A stretch of DNA of 25,058 nt from an uncultured Eubacteriales bacterium (GTDB lineage Bacteria; Bacillota; Clostridia; Oscillospirales; CAG-272): positions 1 through 25,058 of the forward strand of contig URAP01000026.1 of the NCBI GenBank assembly GCA_900545935.1. The letters are read 5' to 3'. The notes beneath the pieces were generated by a model. The model did no database searches and was not told the origin of the DNA. It saw only the letters and a program-made list of their open reading frames with translations. Position numbers and translations under genes: made by a program. Every line of letters starts with the position of its first letter. Positions within the stretch are counted from its first letter, which is position 1. Positions 16,238-23,009 of this stretch are shown piece after piece.

Positions 16238-16633
16238 TATCAATATCGTTTTTATAGACCTTTGCATAGCCTATAACAAACGGCAGTGATGGCATTCCGA
16301 GTTTCTGATATATATCGGGAGTATAGCCAATAAGAACTGCATCGCGAACATTTTTTGACCCATTGAGAATTTCGTCAACCGTCTTTTTATATTCAGCGGT
16401 TACTTCATCCTGCGCGGTGTGTGTATTTCCTCGCTCGGAAACGCTCTCGGTTATTCGACTCCTGTTCTCGTTCTCAAACTGAGAATAAATAGAATCGTCA
16501 AACAGCAGCTCCTCGATATTTTCCCTGCGCTGATATTTCTTGGAGTTTTTATCGGAAAGGGGTTGACTTTCCGAATCCGCTTGTGTTATAATGCCCCCAG
16601 GAAGTTACCGCAGAACCGATTTCGGACGTTGCA
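16218..16633 (-). pseudogene. C-terminal fragment of the polyvalent protein
   Basis: After a further frame break near the five-G run at 16594-16598, the frame reads GGIITQADSESQPLSDKNSK, KYQRRENIEELLFDDSIYSQ and, later, DAVLIGYTPDIYQKLGMPSL then PFVIGYAKVY. This matches the module that usually follows the nuclease linker in such proteins. It ends at TGA 16220-16218, inside the GTGATAT palindromic repeat, shortly after a motif where intact proteins continue. Confidence 0.55.
16563..16592 (+). promoter_or_regulatory. Extended -10 promoter of the candidate small RNA
   Basis: TTGACT (16563-16568) and TATAAT (16587-16592) are 18 bp apart, with TGT directly before TATAAT giving an extended -10 element. 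It faces opposite to the remnant coding strand. Confidence 0.65.
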
Positions 16634-16675
16634 CTAGGGCTTTGTGCATTAAGTGAGCTGCGGTGCTTCCTTTTT
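16599..16675 (+). ncRNA. Candidate small RNA with three-way-junction fold
   Basis: Starting about seven bases after the -10 box, AGGAAG..ACCGCAG (16599-16613) pairs with CTGCGGT.CTTCCT (16658-16671) in a 13-14 bp stem with one small internal irregularity. Inside are two hairpins: CCG-ATTT-CGG (16616-16625) and TGCAC-TAGGGCTTT-GTGCA (16630-16648). The closing strand runs into TTTTT (16671-16675), as at a rho-independent terminator. The RNA would be about 77 nt and antisense to the nuclease-domain linker. It matches no RNA family that I recognise. The opposite strand is decayed coding sequence, so chance structure is possible. Confidence 0.45.
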
Positions 16676-17188
16676 GTATCCCTCGATTCCTATGAACGCT
16701 GTCACTATGCACAGCGTTTTTGCTTTTGTATCGGCAACTGCTTGAACTACATAGTAGGACTTTGTACCGATGTTCTTTTCATAGAGAATCGTATCAGCTG
16801 TTTTATTTCTACCGTTGCGTGTATAGGTATAGGCGCGTGTTTTTCCTGCTTTCCGAATATCATCCGGGTCGTTCATTGCATATTCCATTTTTGCGATATC
16901 AGTAAAATTTGACATAAATCTATCGGTTAAACCGTGCTTACCGTAATCCTTAAGAATATGCTCAATCTGTCGTGCCTCGATGGCAACATCAAAACCTTCG
17001 ACCGCTATGCCTGTAATTTCTTCTATACGCTTCGCGATAGCGGGGAATACCGTACCAAAGTGTACTTTATCGCTCGCTTTATAATTGCCGCTTTCAATTT
17101 TTGAAAGCATAGAAATAATATCGGCATTTTCTTCTGCTTCTAAGCAGCGTTTCTCATGCCCTCCATGTAGTATATCTCGGAGAGGCAT
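16649..17188 (-). pseudogene. Phage/ICE-type nuclease domain fragment (barnase-EndoU-colicin E5/D-RelE-like)
   Basis: This open frame gives 179 codons, but the first 15 are out of frame with the true protein. The conserved part reads EENADIISMLSKIESGNYKA, then VHFGTVFPAIAKRIEEITG, VAIEARQIEHILKDYGKHG, DIAKMEYAMNDPDDI, GRNKTADTILYEKNIGTKSY and TLCIVTAFIG. This resembles the PBECR class of nuclease domains at the C-terminus of MuF and polyvalent proteins. The frame stops (TAA 16651-16649) after KKEAPQLT. Skipping one T restores NAQSPSATSEIGSAVTS, a typical linker, so the stop results from a one-base insertion. The family name is from memory of motifs, not a search. Confidence 0.55.
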
Positions 17189-17310
17189 TCCGTGAGCTTA
17201 CGGAACATATCGGGAGATATATCCCGAATGTAATGCACGAGCTCGTGAGACATGGTAAACGCCATGATACCGTCGCCGTTTATGCCCGAATTTATATCGA
17301 GATGATGGCA
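17140..17310 (-). pseudogene. Metallopeptidase fragment (HELVH)
   Basis: The frame reads HLDINSGINGDGIMAFTMSH then ELVHYIRDISPDMFRKL and ends at an early TAG (17142-17140). HELVH fits the zinc-binding HExxH of peptidase domains found in large mobile-element proteins. A frame break near 17300 separates it from the upstream sequence NSLNTGDIDIGDAI, and another near 17145 from the nuclease domain downstream. Confidence 0.6.
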
Positions 17311-17419
17311 TCACCTATATCAATATCGCCCGTATTAAGGCTATTGCTATTCTTTTTTCTTGGTGCAACACTTCTATTGTAATCCTACACATCCGCAGCA
17401 GCCGCAAAGGAAATTGCTC

Positions 17420-17448
17420 TTGAAAAGCAGTCTGTAATGTGCTATAAT
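17420..17448 (+). promoter_or_regulatory. Sigma-A promoter of the membrane-anchored low-complexity protein
   Basis: TTGAAA (17420-17425) and TATAAT (17443-17448) are spaced by 17 bp. The 5' leader of about 90-125 nt can fold: GAGATG (17473 region) with CATCTC (17519 region), enclosing GCAGC/GCTGC. Confidence 0.8.
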
Positions 17449-17546
17449 ACTTAATATAATGAGAAATACAATGAGATGAGTATACCCGAGCGGCAGCAAA
17501 CGGCGCTGCTGCGGAGCGCACATCTCTGTAACGATATCGGCGGTAT

Positions 17547-19385
17547 ATGACCGTACACCTGCGGAGGGAGGGAGCAAAACTGAACAGAACTCAGGTATTC
17601 AATCTCAGAAAAACTCCCAAGGGGTACGAGGGCAGAACGACGCTGTACGACGGCACGAGAATAATAAAGCTACCCGAGAGCACACCGAATCACGCGTCGG
17701 AGACGGAGCGGAGTGTGGGACATACTCGCGGACATGGAAAGCAGCAGCCGTCCCGACCCGCGCAGAGTGGGACTCAGCCGCAGCGCACAAATTCGGAAAG
17801 CCGTACACGGCAGAATGATCCGAGACACAGCGCCGCACCGACCGAGCCGCGCAGGGTGCTCAGCGGCGCAATGACCGAGACGGGCAGACTGTCCGAGGGC
17901 GCGCCTACCGGTATTAACGGTATACACGGCGCAGCCGGAGCGGGCGGAGAACGGTATAGAGAGGCGACCGGCAGGCAAGACGGCAGACAGACCATGGGGC
18001 ATTCCGACGGACGTATGCCGGAGCGCCGCACCGACGGCTCGACCGAGAAGAGCGAAAAAAAGAAAAAGAAAAATAAAAAGAAAAAGAATAGGCAGGCGGC
18101 ACGGAGCACACAGCAGAGCAGGGAGAACCGACAAAGCTCTCCGGTGCAGCAGCGCAGACCTGCACCGCAGGACGGACGCGCTGAACGCTTGCCTAAGCCG
18201 GATCACCCGTATCAGGCTAATGCCCCTCGCGAATATGCCCCGGGACGCGCTGATATGAGCGGCACGACAGGCTACGGTGCTTCCGAGCGCAGCGCGCGGG
18301 GCTACGGCGTACCGAATTACGGCGCGCATGGAAGTGCTGCACATAGCTATGGTACACAGGGCTACGACACATCAAATTACAGCGCGCATGGAAGCGCCGC
18401 ACATGGCTATGATACACAGGGCTACGGCACATCAAATTACGGCATACCGAATAATGCCGCATACGGTCAGAATAACGGTATGCACGGCGGTGCTCAGCCG
18501 AGCGGCGCACAGCGGCGCAGAAAGCGTCCTCCGATGAGCGAGGAGGATAGGCGTCGGCTCGAGGCAGCCGAGCAGGCAAGACGGCAGGCCGAACAGGAGA
18601 TGGAGCGGCAGCGCGCGGAGAGACGCGCGGAGCAGAGGCGCAAGCGAGCCATTGACCGTAAACGCAGACGGCGCGCGGCGCTTAGATTCATTGTCTCCGA
18701 GCTTGTTCGCGGAATACTGCGTGGAATACCGTGGTTGTTTGCACTTGTCGGAATGACAGTGCTGCTCGGTGCGGTGTCCGGCGGTATAATATTCGTCGAT
18801 CTGCACCTCGGCTCTTCTACTCATCCGGAAACGGTGGAGTATCTGCTCACCGATCCGGACGATAATAAGGTATCTGCTCGCGAGGTGGCATATAACGGTG
18901 CATTCTTCTCGGGTACGCCGTATATCAAAATGTCCGACCTTGCCTCGGATTTTGACCTTACAGTCGCAGGAGACGGCAAGAGGTACAAGCTGATAACGCA
19001 GGACGGCAATATTATCAAGCTGACGATCGGCTCAAGTGTGCTTGTACTCGGCGGCGACGAGATGCGTCTTTCCGCGCCGATATTCGAGCGCGGCGGCGAG
19101 ATCTATATTCCCATCGAGCTGCTCGACGACTATCTGACCGGTGTCAGCGCGGATTACGCGGTCGACGAGAAAAAGAAAATAGGCAGAATAACCATTACCC
19201 GTGAGATAGAGGACTATACCGTCTCTGTTGCCGAAGGAAAGCAGCCGGTATATGCCGGACTCGGCTTTATTTATAATATTTCGCCCGATGCGTCGAATAT
19301 TGCCGAGGATTCTCTGCCGGAGGCGATAGCCGCAGCAACGGATCCGAATCCTCCGCCTGCCGAGAACGAGAACGAGACTCCGTAA
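17547..19385 (+). CDS. Membrane-anchored protein: low-complexity N-half, one TM helix, copper-amine-oxidase-like outer domain
   Basis: No named family is recognised for the whole 612-residue protein. Residues 1-60 (NRTQVFNLRKTPKGYEGRTT) may be a small ordered cap. Residues 60-340 are low complexity: Ser/Gly/Gln/Arg-rich, a run of mostly lysine near 170-185, then a Gly-Tyr-Ser repeat (about 250-300). A charged Arg/Glu stretch (about 330-375) leads to one TM helix (about 393-418). The outside part (about 430-570) has PYIKMSDLASDFDL and GEIYIPIELLDDYL, typical of copper-amine-oxidase N-like stalk domains of cell-wall proteins. ATG 17547 has a poor ribosome site, whereas GGAGGGAGG lies eight bases before an in-frame CTG (17580); either could be the start. 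It precedes a D,D-carboxypeptidase, so a wall role is likely. Confidence 0.8.
   Translation: MTVHLRREGAKLNRTQVFNLRKTPKGYEGRTTLYDGTRIIKLPESTPNHASETERSVGHTRGHGKQQPSRPAQSGTQPQRTNSESRTRQNDPRHSAAPTEPRRVLSGAMTETGRLSEGAPTGINGIHGAAGAGGERYREATGRQDGRQTMGHSDGRMPERRTDGSTEKSEKKKKKNKKKKNRQAARSTQQSRENRQSSPVQQRRPAPQDGRAERLPKPDHPYQANAPREYAPGRADMSGTTGYGASERSARGYGVPNYGAHGSAAHSYGTQGYDTSNYSAHGSAAHGYDTQGYGTSNYGIPNNAAYGQNNGMHGGAQPSGAQRRRKRPPMSEEDRRRLEAAEQARRQAEQEMERQRAERRAEQRRKRAIDRKRRRRAALRFIVSELVRGILRGIPWLFALVGMTVLLGAVSGGIIFVDLHLGSSTHPETVEYLLTDPDDNKVSAREVAYNGAFFSGTPYIKMSDLASDFDLTVAGDGKRYKLITQDGNIIKLTIGSSVLVLGGDEMRLSAPIFERGGEIYIPIELLDDYLTGVSADYAVDEKKKIGRITITREIEDYTVSVAEGKQPVYAGLGFIYNISPDASNIAEDSLPEAIAAATDPNPPPAENENETP
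18317..18443 (+). repeat. 60-bp in-gene tandem repeat (20 residues, 2.1 copies)
   Basis: Two near-identical 60-bp units (18317-18376 and 18377-18436) and the start of a third encode YGAHGSAAHSYGTQGYDTSN and YSAHGSAAHGYDTQGYGTSN. The units differ at a handful of positions. Confidence 0.9.
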
Positions 19386-19469
19386 ACTATGCGTCCGGAA
19401 CGGGCACATCGGGAGCGGAAGCATAATTAATATTTAACGGCAGATCTCAACGACATAAATGAAAGGAAC

Positions 19470-19502
19470 ATCCTCTCCGGAGGATATATGCAGCGGATAT
19501 GA
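19470..19502 (+). promoter_or_regulatory. Ribosome site locked in a UNCG hairpin, with a four-codon minicistron
   Basis: ATCCTC-TCCG-GAGGAT (19470-19485) is a perfect 6-bp hairpin closed by a C(UCCG)G tetraloop, an unusually stable loop class; it contains the only good Shine-Dalgarno (GGAGG, 19479-19483). That site is four bases before ATG CAG CGG ATA TGA (19488-19502), whose stop overlaps the carboxypeptidase ATG at 19499. The site lies 15 bases from the carboxypeptidase start. Confidence 0.5.
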
Positions 19503-20503
19503 GTGAAATGAGACCGATACAAAACGGGGGCGGAGCCCCGAACGAAAACGGACAGCATCGGCAGAGCGCCGAATCGAGACAGCGCGTAGAGCGGGCAAGA
19601 CTGCGCGAGCGCAGACGCAGACGCAGGAGAAATATAACCCTGCTCGTCTGCCTGCTGCTGATACTCGTCATCGCGGCTTGCGCCGTTGTTGCGATATGGT
19701 TCATCAGCGACCCGTCGGATGCGGATAAGCCCGCCGAGACTACTGCGGTCACTACCGATACACAGAGCGGCACCGAGAGCACGACCGCTGCCGAGACAGA
19801 TCCGCTGACCGGACCGGAGGCATACGGTATCACCTTCATCTCCGACCTTGCCAACTACGAGCAGTATATGGATCCCGCAGAGCGTGACGATTACCTTATC
19901 CTTGTTAATAAAACCTCGACTGTAAGTGCCTCAGACGAGCCTGCCGACCTCGTCGACATTGCCGACACCCGTCAGGACGGCAGAGCGACGCAGCAGATGC
20001 GTCAGTACGCCGCAAAGGCGCTCGAGGCACTGTTCATCGAGATGCGCGCATACGGCTATACCGATGTTTCGGTAACGAGCGCGTTCCGCGGCTACAACTA
20101 TCAGGAGCAGCTTTTCACGGGCTACGTGTCAAAGGAGCTCAAGAGCCATCCGGGCTGGACGAAGGAACAGGCGGAAGCGGAGGTAGAGACCTATTCCGCG
20201 CGCCCCGGCACGAGCGAGCATCAGACGGGACTCTGCTGTGATATGCACAACCTCCCCGGCGCGGACGTTTCGTTCGCAAATCAGGAGGTATACAAGTGGC
20301 TGAGAGAGAATGCATGGAAATTCGGATTCATCCTGCGCTTCCCGGAGGATAAGACCGAGATAACGGGCTACAGCTTCGAGCCGTGGCATTATCGCTTTGT
20401 CGGCAGATATCACGCGCAGAAGATACACGAAGGCGGTCTCTGCCTCGAGGAGTATCTCCAATCATATCTCAGTACGGCAGCATCCGCGCAGAAATCTAAT
20501 TAA
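19499..20503 (+). CDS. Membrane-anchored D-alanyl-D-alanine carboxypeptidase, VanY-like (peptidase M15B)
   Basis: The 334-residue protein has a cytoplasmic Arg-rich N-terminus (about 28-45), one TM helix (46-69), a Thr/Ser-rich outer stalk (75-105) and an M15B catalytic domain. The family motifs are SVTSAFRGYNYQ (191-202), SEHQTGLCCDMH (239-250) with zinc ligands H241 and D248, and EPWHYRF (294-300) with catalytic E294 and ligand H297. Such enzymes remove the terminal D-Ala from peptidoglycan stems and so limit cross-linking; in van clusters they lower vancomycin binding, but no vanHAX or vanRS genes are near. Its start lies in the overlap with a minicistron. It follows the low-complexity membrane protein after 113 bp and shares its orientation. 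Confidence 0.93.
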   Translation: MSEMRPIQNGGGAPNENGQHRQSAESRQRVERARLRERRRRRRRNITLLVCLLLILVIAACAVVAIWFISDPSDADKPAETTAVTTDTQSGTESTTAAETDPLTGPEAYGITFISDLANYEQYMDPAERDDYLILVNKTSTVSASDEPADLVDIADTRQDGRATQQMRQYAAKALEALFIEMRAYGYTDVSVTSAFRGYNYQEQLFTGYVSKELKSHPGWTKEQAEAEVETYSARPGTSEHQTGLCCDMHNLPGADVSFANQEVYKWLRENAWKFGFILRFPEDKTEITGYSFEPWHYRFVGRYHAQKIHEGGLCLEEYLQSYLSTAASAQKSN

Positions 20504-20599
20504 TCATCGCATCACGGAGAGGCGGAAAAGAAACGACGGCATCGCTCGGGACTTTTCTGCCTTTCTGAATAAAAATACCTTGTATATGAGGAAAGAAAA

Positions 20600-22534
20600 A
20601 TGTCAAAATTCGTACCTTATCCCCTTTTTCACGACGATATGCCCATCGACATCTCGTTTGTATTCGAGAGCGAGCGCCCGGCGGGCAAGCACGGCTTCAT
20701 GCACGCAGCGGGCGATCATTTTGAGTTTGAGGACGGCACCGAGGCACGCTTCTGGGGAGTCAATTTCAACGGCGGAGCATGCTTCCCCTCGCATGAATAC
20801 GCAGAGACCGTCGCCGATCGTCTCGCAAAGACAGGCTGCAACATCGTCCGTTTCCATCAGCTCGATGCGGAATGGGACAGCCCGAACATCTTCTCATTTT
20901 CGCGCGGAAAGCGGCTCGGCAGCACACGCGAGCTCGATCCGCGCAGCATGGAACGGCTCGACTACCTCGTATACTGTCTGAAGGAGCGCGGAATATATTC
21001 GTATCTCGATATGCTCACCTACCGACGCTATAAGACTGCGGACGGCGTTGCGGCTGCCGCTGATATGATCGACTCGACAAAATACCCCTTCAACTGCTTC
21101 GACGAACGCATGAAGGAGCTGCAGAAGGAGTTCATGAGTCAGCTCTGGAACCACATGAATCCGTACACGGGGCTCTGCTACAAGGATGATCCCGCGTTCG
21201 TCATGACCGAGATAATCAACGAGAACGACCTTTTCAGTAAGCCGAATTTCACCGTCGAGCCCTACACCTCCGATTTTCGCCGTCTCTTCCGCGCATGGCT
21301 CGACCGTCGCGGCATCGAGTTCGATGCGGAGGGCTGCGACCTTACGGCAAAGGACGGCGTTCTCGCGGAGTTCAAGACCGAGCTCGAGCGCGAATATTTC
21401 GCCGAGATGCGCGACTACATGATCTCCATCGGAGTAAAGATACCGATTACGGGCACAAACTGGTTCTTTAGTGATGCCCTTACCCGCGCGCACGTCGACA
21501 TGGACTTTATGGACACACACACCTACTTCTACGACTGGCGGTGGAACGACCATTGCACCATGCTGAATTCGCTCACCGATCAGGAGGACTGCTTCTATCC
21601 GAACATCATAAACGAGCGCATTCAGGATAAGCCCTTCTTCGTCTCCGAGTGGGATATGCCGTGGCCTAATCCCTGCCGCGCCGAAAGTCCGCTGCTCTAT
21701 GCCGCCGTCGGCTCGTTTCAGCGCTGGTCCGGCTACGCGATACATACCTATGCATACACGACGCGGCTCGACCGCCTCGATATACTCGGCAAGGAGATCC
21801 TCCCGCCGACCATCGACGGAGTAGGCTACCGCGAGGGCGTTTTCTCGGTATGGAACGACCCCGCGAAGTTCGGGCTGTTCCTGCACAGCGCGCTCATCAC
21901 CCGCCGCGCCGATATAGCGCCCTGCACCGATAGCGTTACCGTTCATGCGGGAACCGGCTCCTCGGAGGCTTACCGCTGCGCTGCGGAATACAAGCGGGTA
22001 GGTATCAGCTTTGAGAACGGCGCACCCGCCGACAAGCCGCTCACCGACCTCTCGGGCGGAGAGATACGCTCGTCGGACGGTCAGCTCTACCGCAGCTGGA
22101 CAAAGCACTACGGATATATCAACTCCCCGCGCACAAAGGCGGTCTACGGCAGACTTGCGGGCGCGGGCGAGATAAAGCTCGACGGAATGACCGTCAGCGC
22201 GACGAGCAAGGAGGGCGTTATCGCGATATCCTCGCTCAGCGACGCGCCTATAGCGGAATCGGATAATCTGCTGATAACCGCGCTCTGCGACGCCGTTAAC
22301 AGCGATATGCAGTGGGATGAGGACCATATGCTCTCCTACGGTCACGCGCCTGTGCTCGTTAAGGTCATGGAGGCGAAGGTCAGTATACGCACCGCGGCAC
22401 GTATGCGCATACGCTCGATAGGACCGGAGGCGCAGATGACGGGAGAGCTTGAGACGAGCTATGAGGATGGGATTTTGACCTTTACGCTCGGTACTCAGCA
22501 TCCCGGGATGTACTACCTCGCTACCATCGACTAA
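20600..22534 (+). CDS. Clan GH-A glycoside hydrolase, GH5/cellulase-like, cytoplasmic
   Basis: The 644-residue protein has a TIM-barrel catalytic half and a beta-rich C-terminal half. RFWGVNFNGGACFP (50-63) and NIVRFHQLD (81-89) match the start of GH5-type barrels. VMTEIINEND (201-210) places the acid/base at E208 after Asn207; DTHTYF (305-310) and FFVSEWDMPWP (346-356) give the likely nucleophile E350. Clan GH-A uses exactly this pair for retaining hydrolysis of beta-linked glycans. There is no signal peptide, so it should act on imported oligosaccharides. The ATG has AGGAAAG upstream. The exact family and substrate cannot be read; no transporter or sugar kinase is adjacent. Confidence 0.85.
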   Translation: MSKFVPYPLFHDDMPIDISFVFESERPAGKHGFMHAAGDHFEFEDGTEARFWGVNFNGGACFPSHEYAETVADRLAKTGCNIVRFHQLDAEWDSPNIFSFSRGKRLGSTRELDPRSMERLDYLVYCLKERGIYSYLDMLTYRRYKTADGVAAAADMIDSTKYPFNCFDERMKELQKEFMSQLWNHMNPYTGLCYKDDPAFVMTEIINENDLFSKPNFTVEPYTSDFRRLFRAWLDRRGIEFDAEGCDLTAKDGVLAEFKTELEREYFAEMRDYMISIGVKIPITGTNWFFSDALTRAHVDMDFMDTHTYFYDWRWNDHCTMLNSLTDQEDCFYPNIINERIQDKPFFVSEWDMPWPNPCRAESPLLYAAVGSFQRWSGYAIHTYAYTTRLDRLDILGKEILPPTIDGVGYREGVFSVWNDPAKFGLFLHSALITRRADIAPCTDSVTVHAGTGSSEAYRCAAEYKRVGISFENGAPADKPLTDLSGGEIRSSDGQLYRSWTKHYGYINSPRTKAVYGRLAGAGEIKLDGMTVSATSKEGVIAISSLSDAPIAESDNLLITALCDAVNSDMQWDEDHMLSYGHAPVLVKVMEAKVSIRTAARMRIRSIGPEAQMTGELETSYEDGILTFTLGTQHPGMYYLATID

Positions 22535-22563
22535 ACTACGGGGAGGCTAAATCCGTCCGGAAC

Positions 22564-22674
22564 GAAAAAGCGAAAACAGACTATTATAATTGAGCTTTAG
22601 TATGCCCCATATAGCAGATAAGGGGTCGGAATCCTTGCGGATTCCTGCTTAAAATTTGTTGTTTTCGCTTTTTC
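22564..22674. repeat. Spaced 15-bp perfect inverted repeat
   Basis: GAAAAAGCGAAAACA (22564-22578) and TGTTTTCGCTTTTTC (22660-22674) are perfect complements, 81 bp apart. Between them is a second hairpin, GGAATCC-TTGC-GGATTCC (22628-22645). It may be a MITE-like element or a bidirectional terminator of the glycosidase gene; no target-site duplication is visible. Confidence 0.6.
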
Positions 22675-22680
22675 TGCGCC

Positions 22681-22728
22681 CGATTTCGCCCCGCGACGTA
22701 CAATTGTACGCCTTGCGGGACGAAATCG
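22681..22728. repeat. 48-bp REP-like palindrome
   Basis: CGATTTCG/CGAAATCG, CCCGC/GCGGG and the perfect centre CGTACAATTGTACG form a nested palindrome with only small mismatches (C89/A20 and GA versus CCTT). There is no U-run. Confidence 0.75.
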
Positions 22729-22964
22729 AACACTCCAAACGATTTTATCTCTCCCCGAGCCCCGTAAGCTTAAAACAGCACTAACCTATAGGGATAGAGT
22801 TCTCTGGGATACGAAAAACACAGACCGACAGACAATGTTGTCTTTTCTCGTTCCGAAGAAAACGAAAAAGAACGAACCCGAAAAGGCACAGTAGATATTA
22901 TATATTGCAAATAAAACAATCGAGCCGAGCCGCGACGGCGGGCTCAACAAGAAAACACGGGCGC

Positions 22965-22997
22965 GGCGGGCAGACAGCATTCTGCCCGCCGTTTTTT
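22965..22997 (+). terminator. Strong terminator abutting the ribosome site of the DUF3737 gene
   Basis: GGCGGGCAGA-CAGCAT-TCTGCCCGCC is a perfect 10-bp stem followed by GTTTTTT; the ribosome site CGGAGG begins one base later. Any transcript of the DUF3737 gene from an upstream promoter must pass it, so it is either an attenuator or a leaky terminator. Confidence 0.85.
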
Positions 22998-23009
22998 CGG
23001 AGGAAACGT

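Larger units (their letters stand above)
16218..17426 (-). mobile_element. Decayed remnant of a phage or conjugative-element polyvalent protein
   Basis: This AT-richer stretch encodes, in order on the minus strand, pieces of one large protein in different frames: a metallopeptidase piece, a nuclease domain and a C-terminal piece. At least four frame breaks are seen (near 17300, 17145, 16652 and 16595). Such domain strings occur in very large polyvalent or MuF-like proteins of gut Clostridia phages and integrative elements. The remnant lies directly beside tRNA-Arg, a common integration site. No integrase and no second copy of the tRNA 3' end is visible, so the event is inferred. Related faint coding extends to about 17426, where the next gene's promoter begins. 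Confidence 0.65.
22535..23009. other. Structured intergenic region
   Basis: This 475-bp gap has no supported gene. It holds a spaced 15-bp inverted repeat with an inner hairpin, a long palindrome, a partial TCGTTC/GAACGA repeat near 22848-22875, a stem GAGCC...GGCTC (22922-22945) and a terminator. A TATTAT at 22896-22901 could be a -10 box, but no good -35 box matches. Confidence 0.6.

Noticed and set aside
16040..16267. Minus-strand frame ending REDSNLRPIGS, and a plus-strand frame with PVAQRIEYSATN
   Set aside because: Both come from translating the tRNA-Arg gene on either strand, a well-known false protein in databases.
20894..22501. 535-codon minus-strand open frame inside the glycosidase gene
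   Set aside because: The plus-strand frame has glycosidase motifs and a good start; the antisense product has no domain.
22905..23009. Upstream extension of the DUF3737 frame by 35 codons
   Set aside because: The extension runs through a strong terminator, and the conserved start with GGAGG is at 23010.
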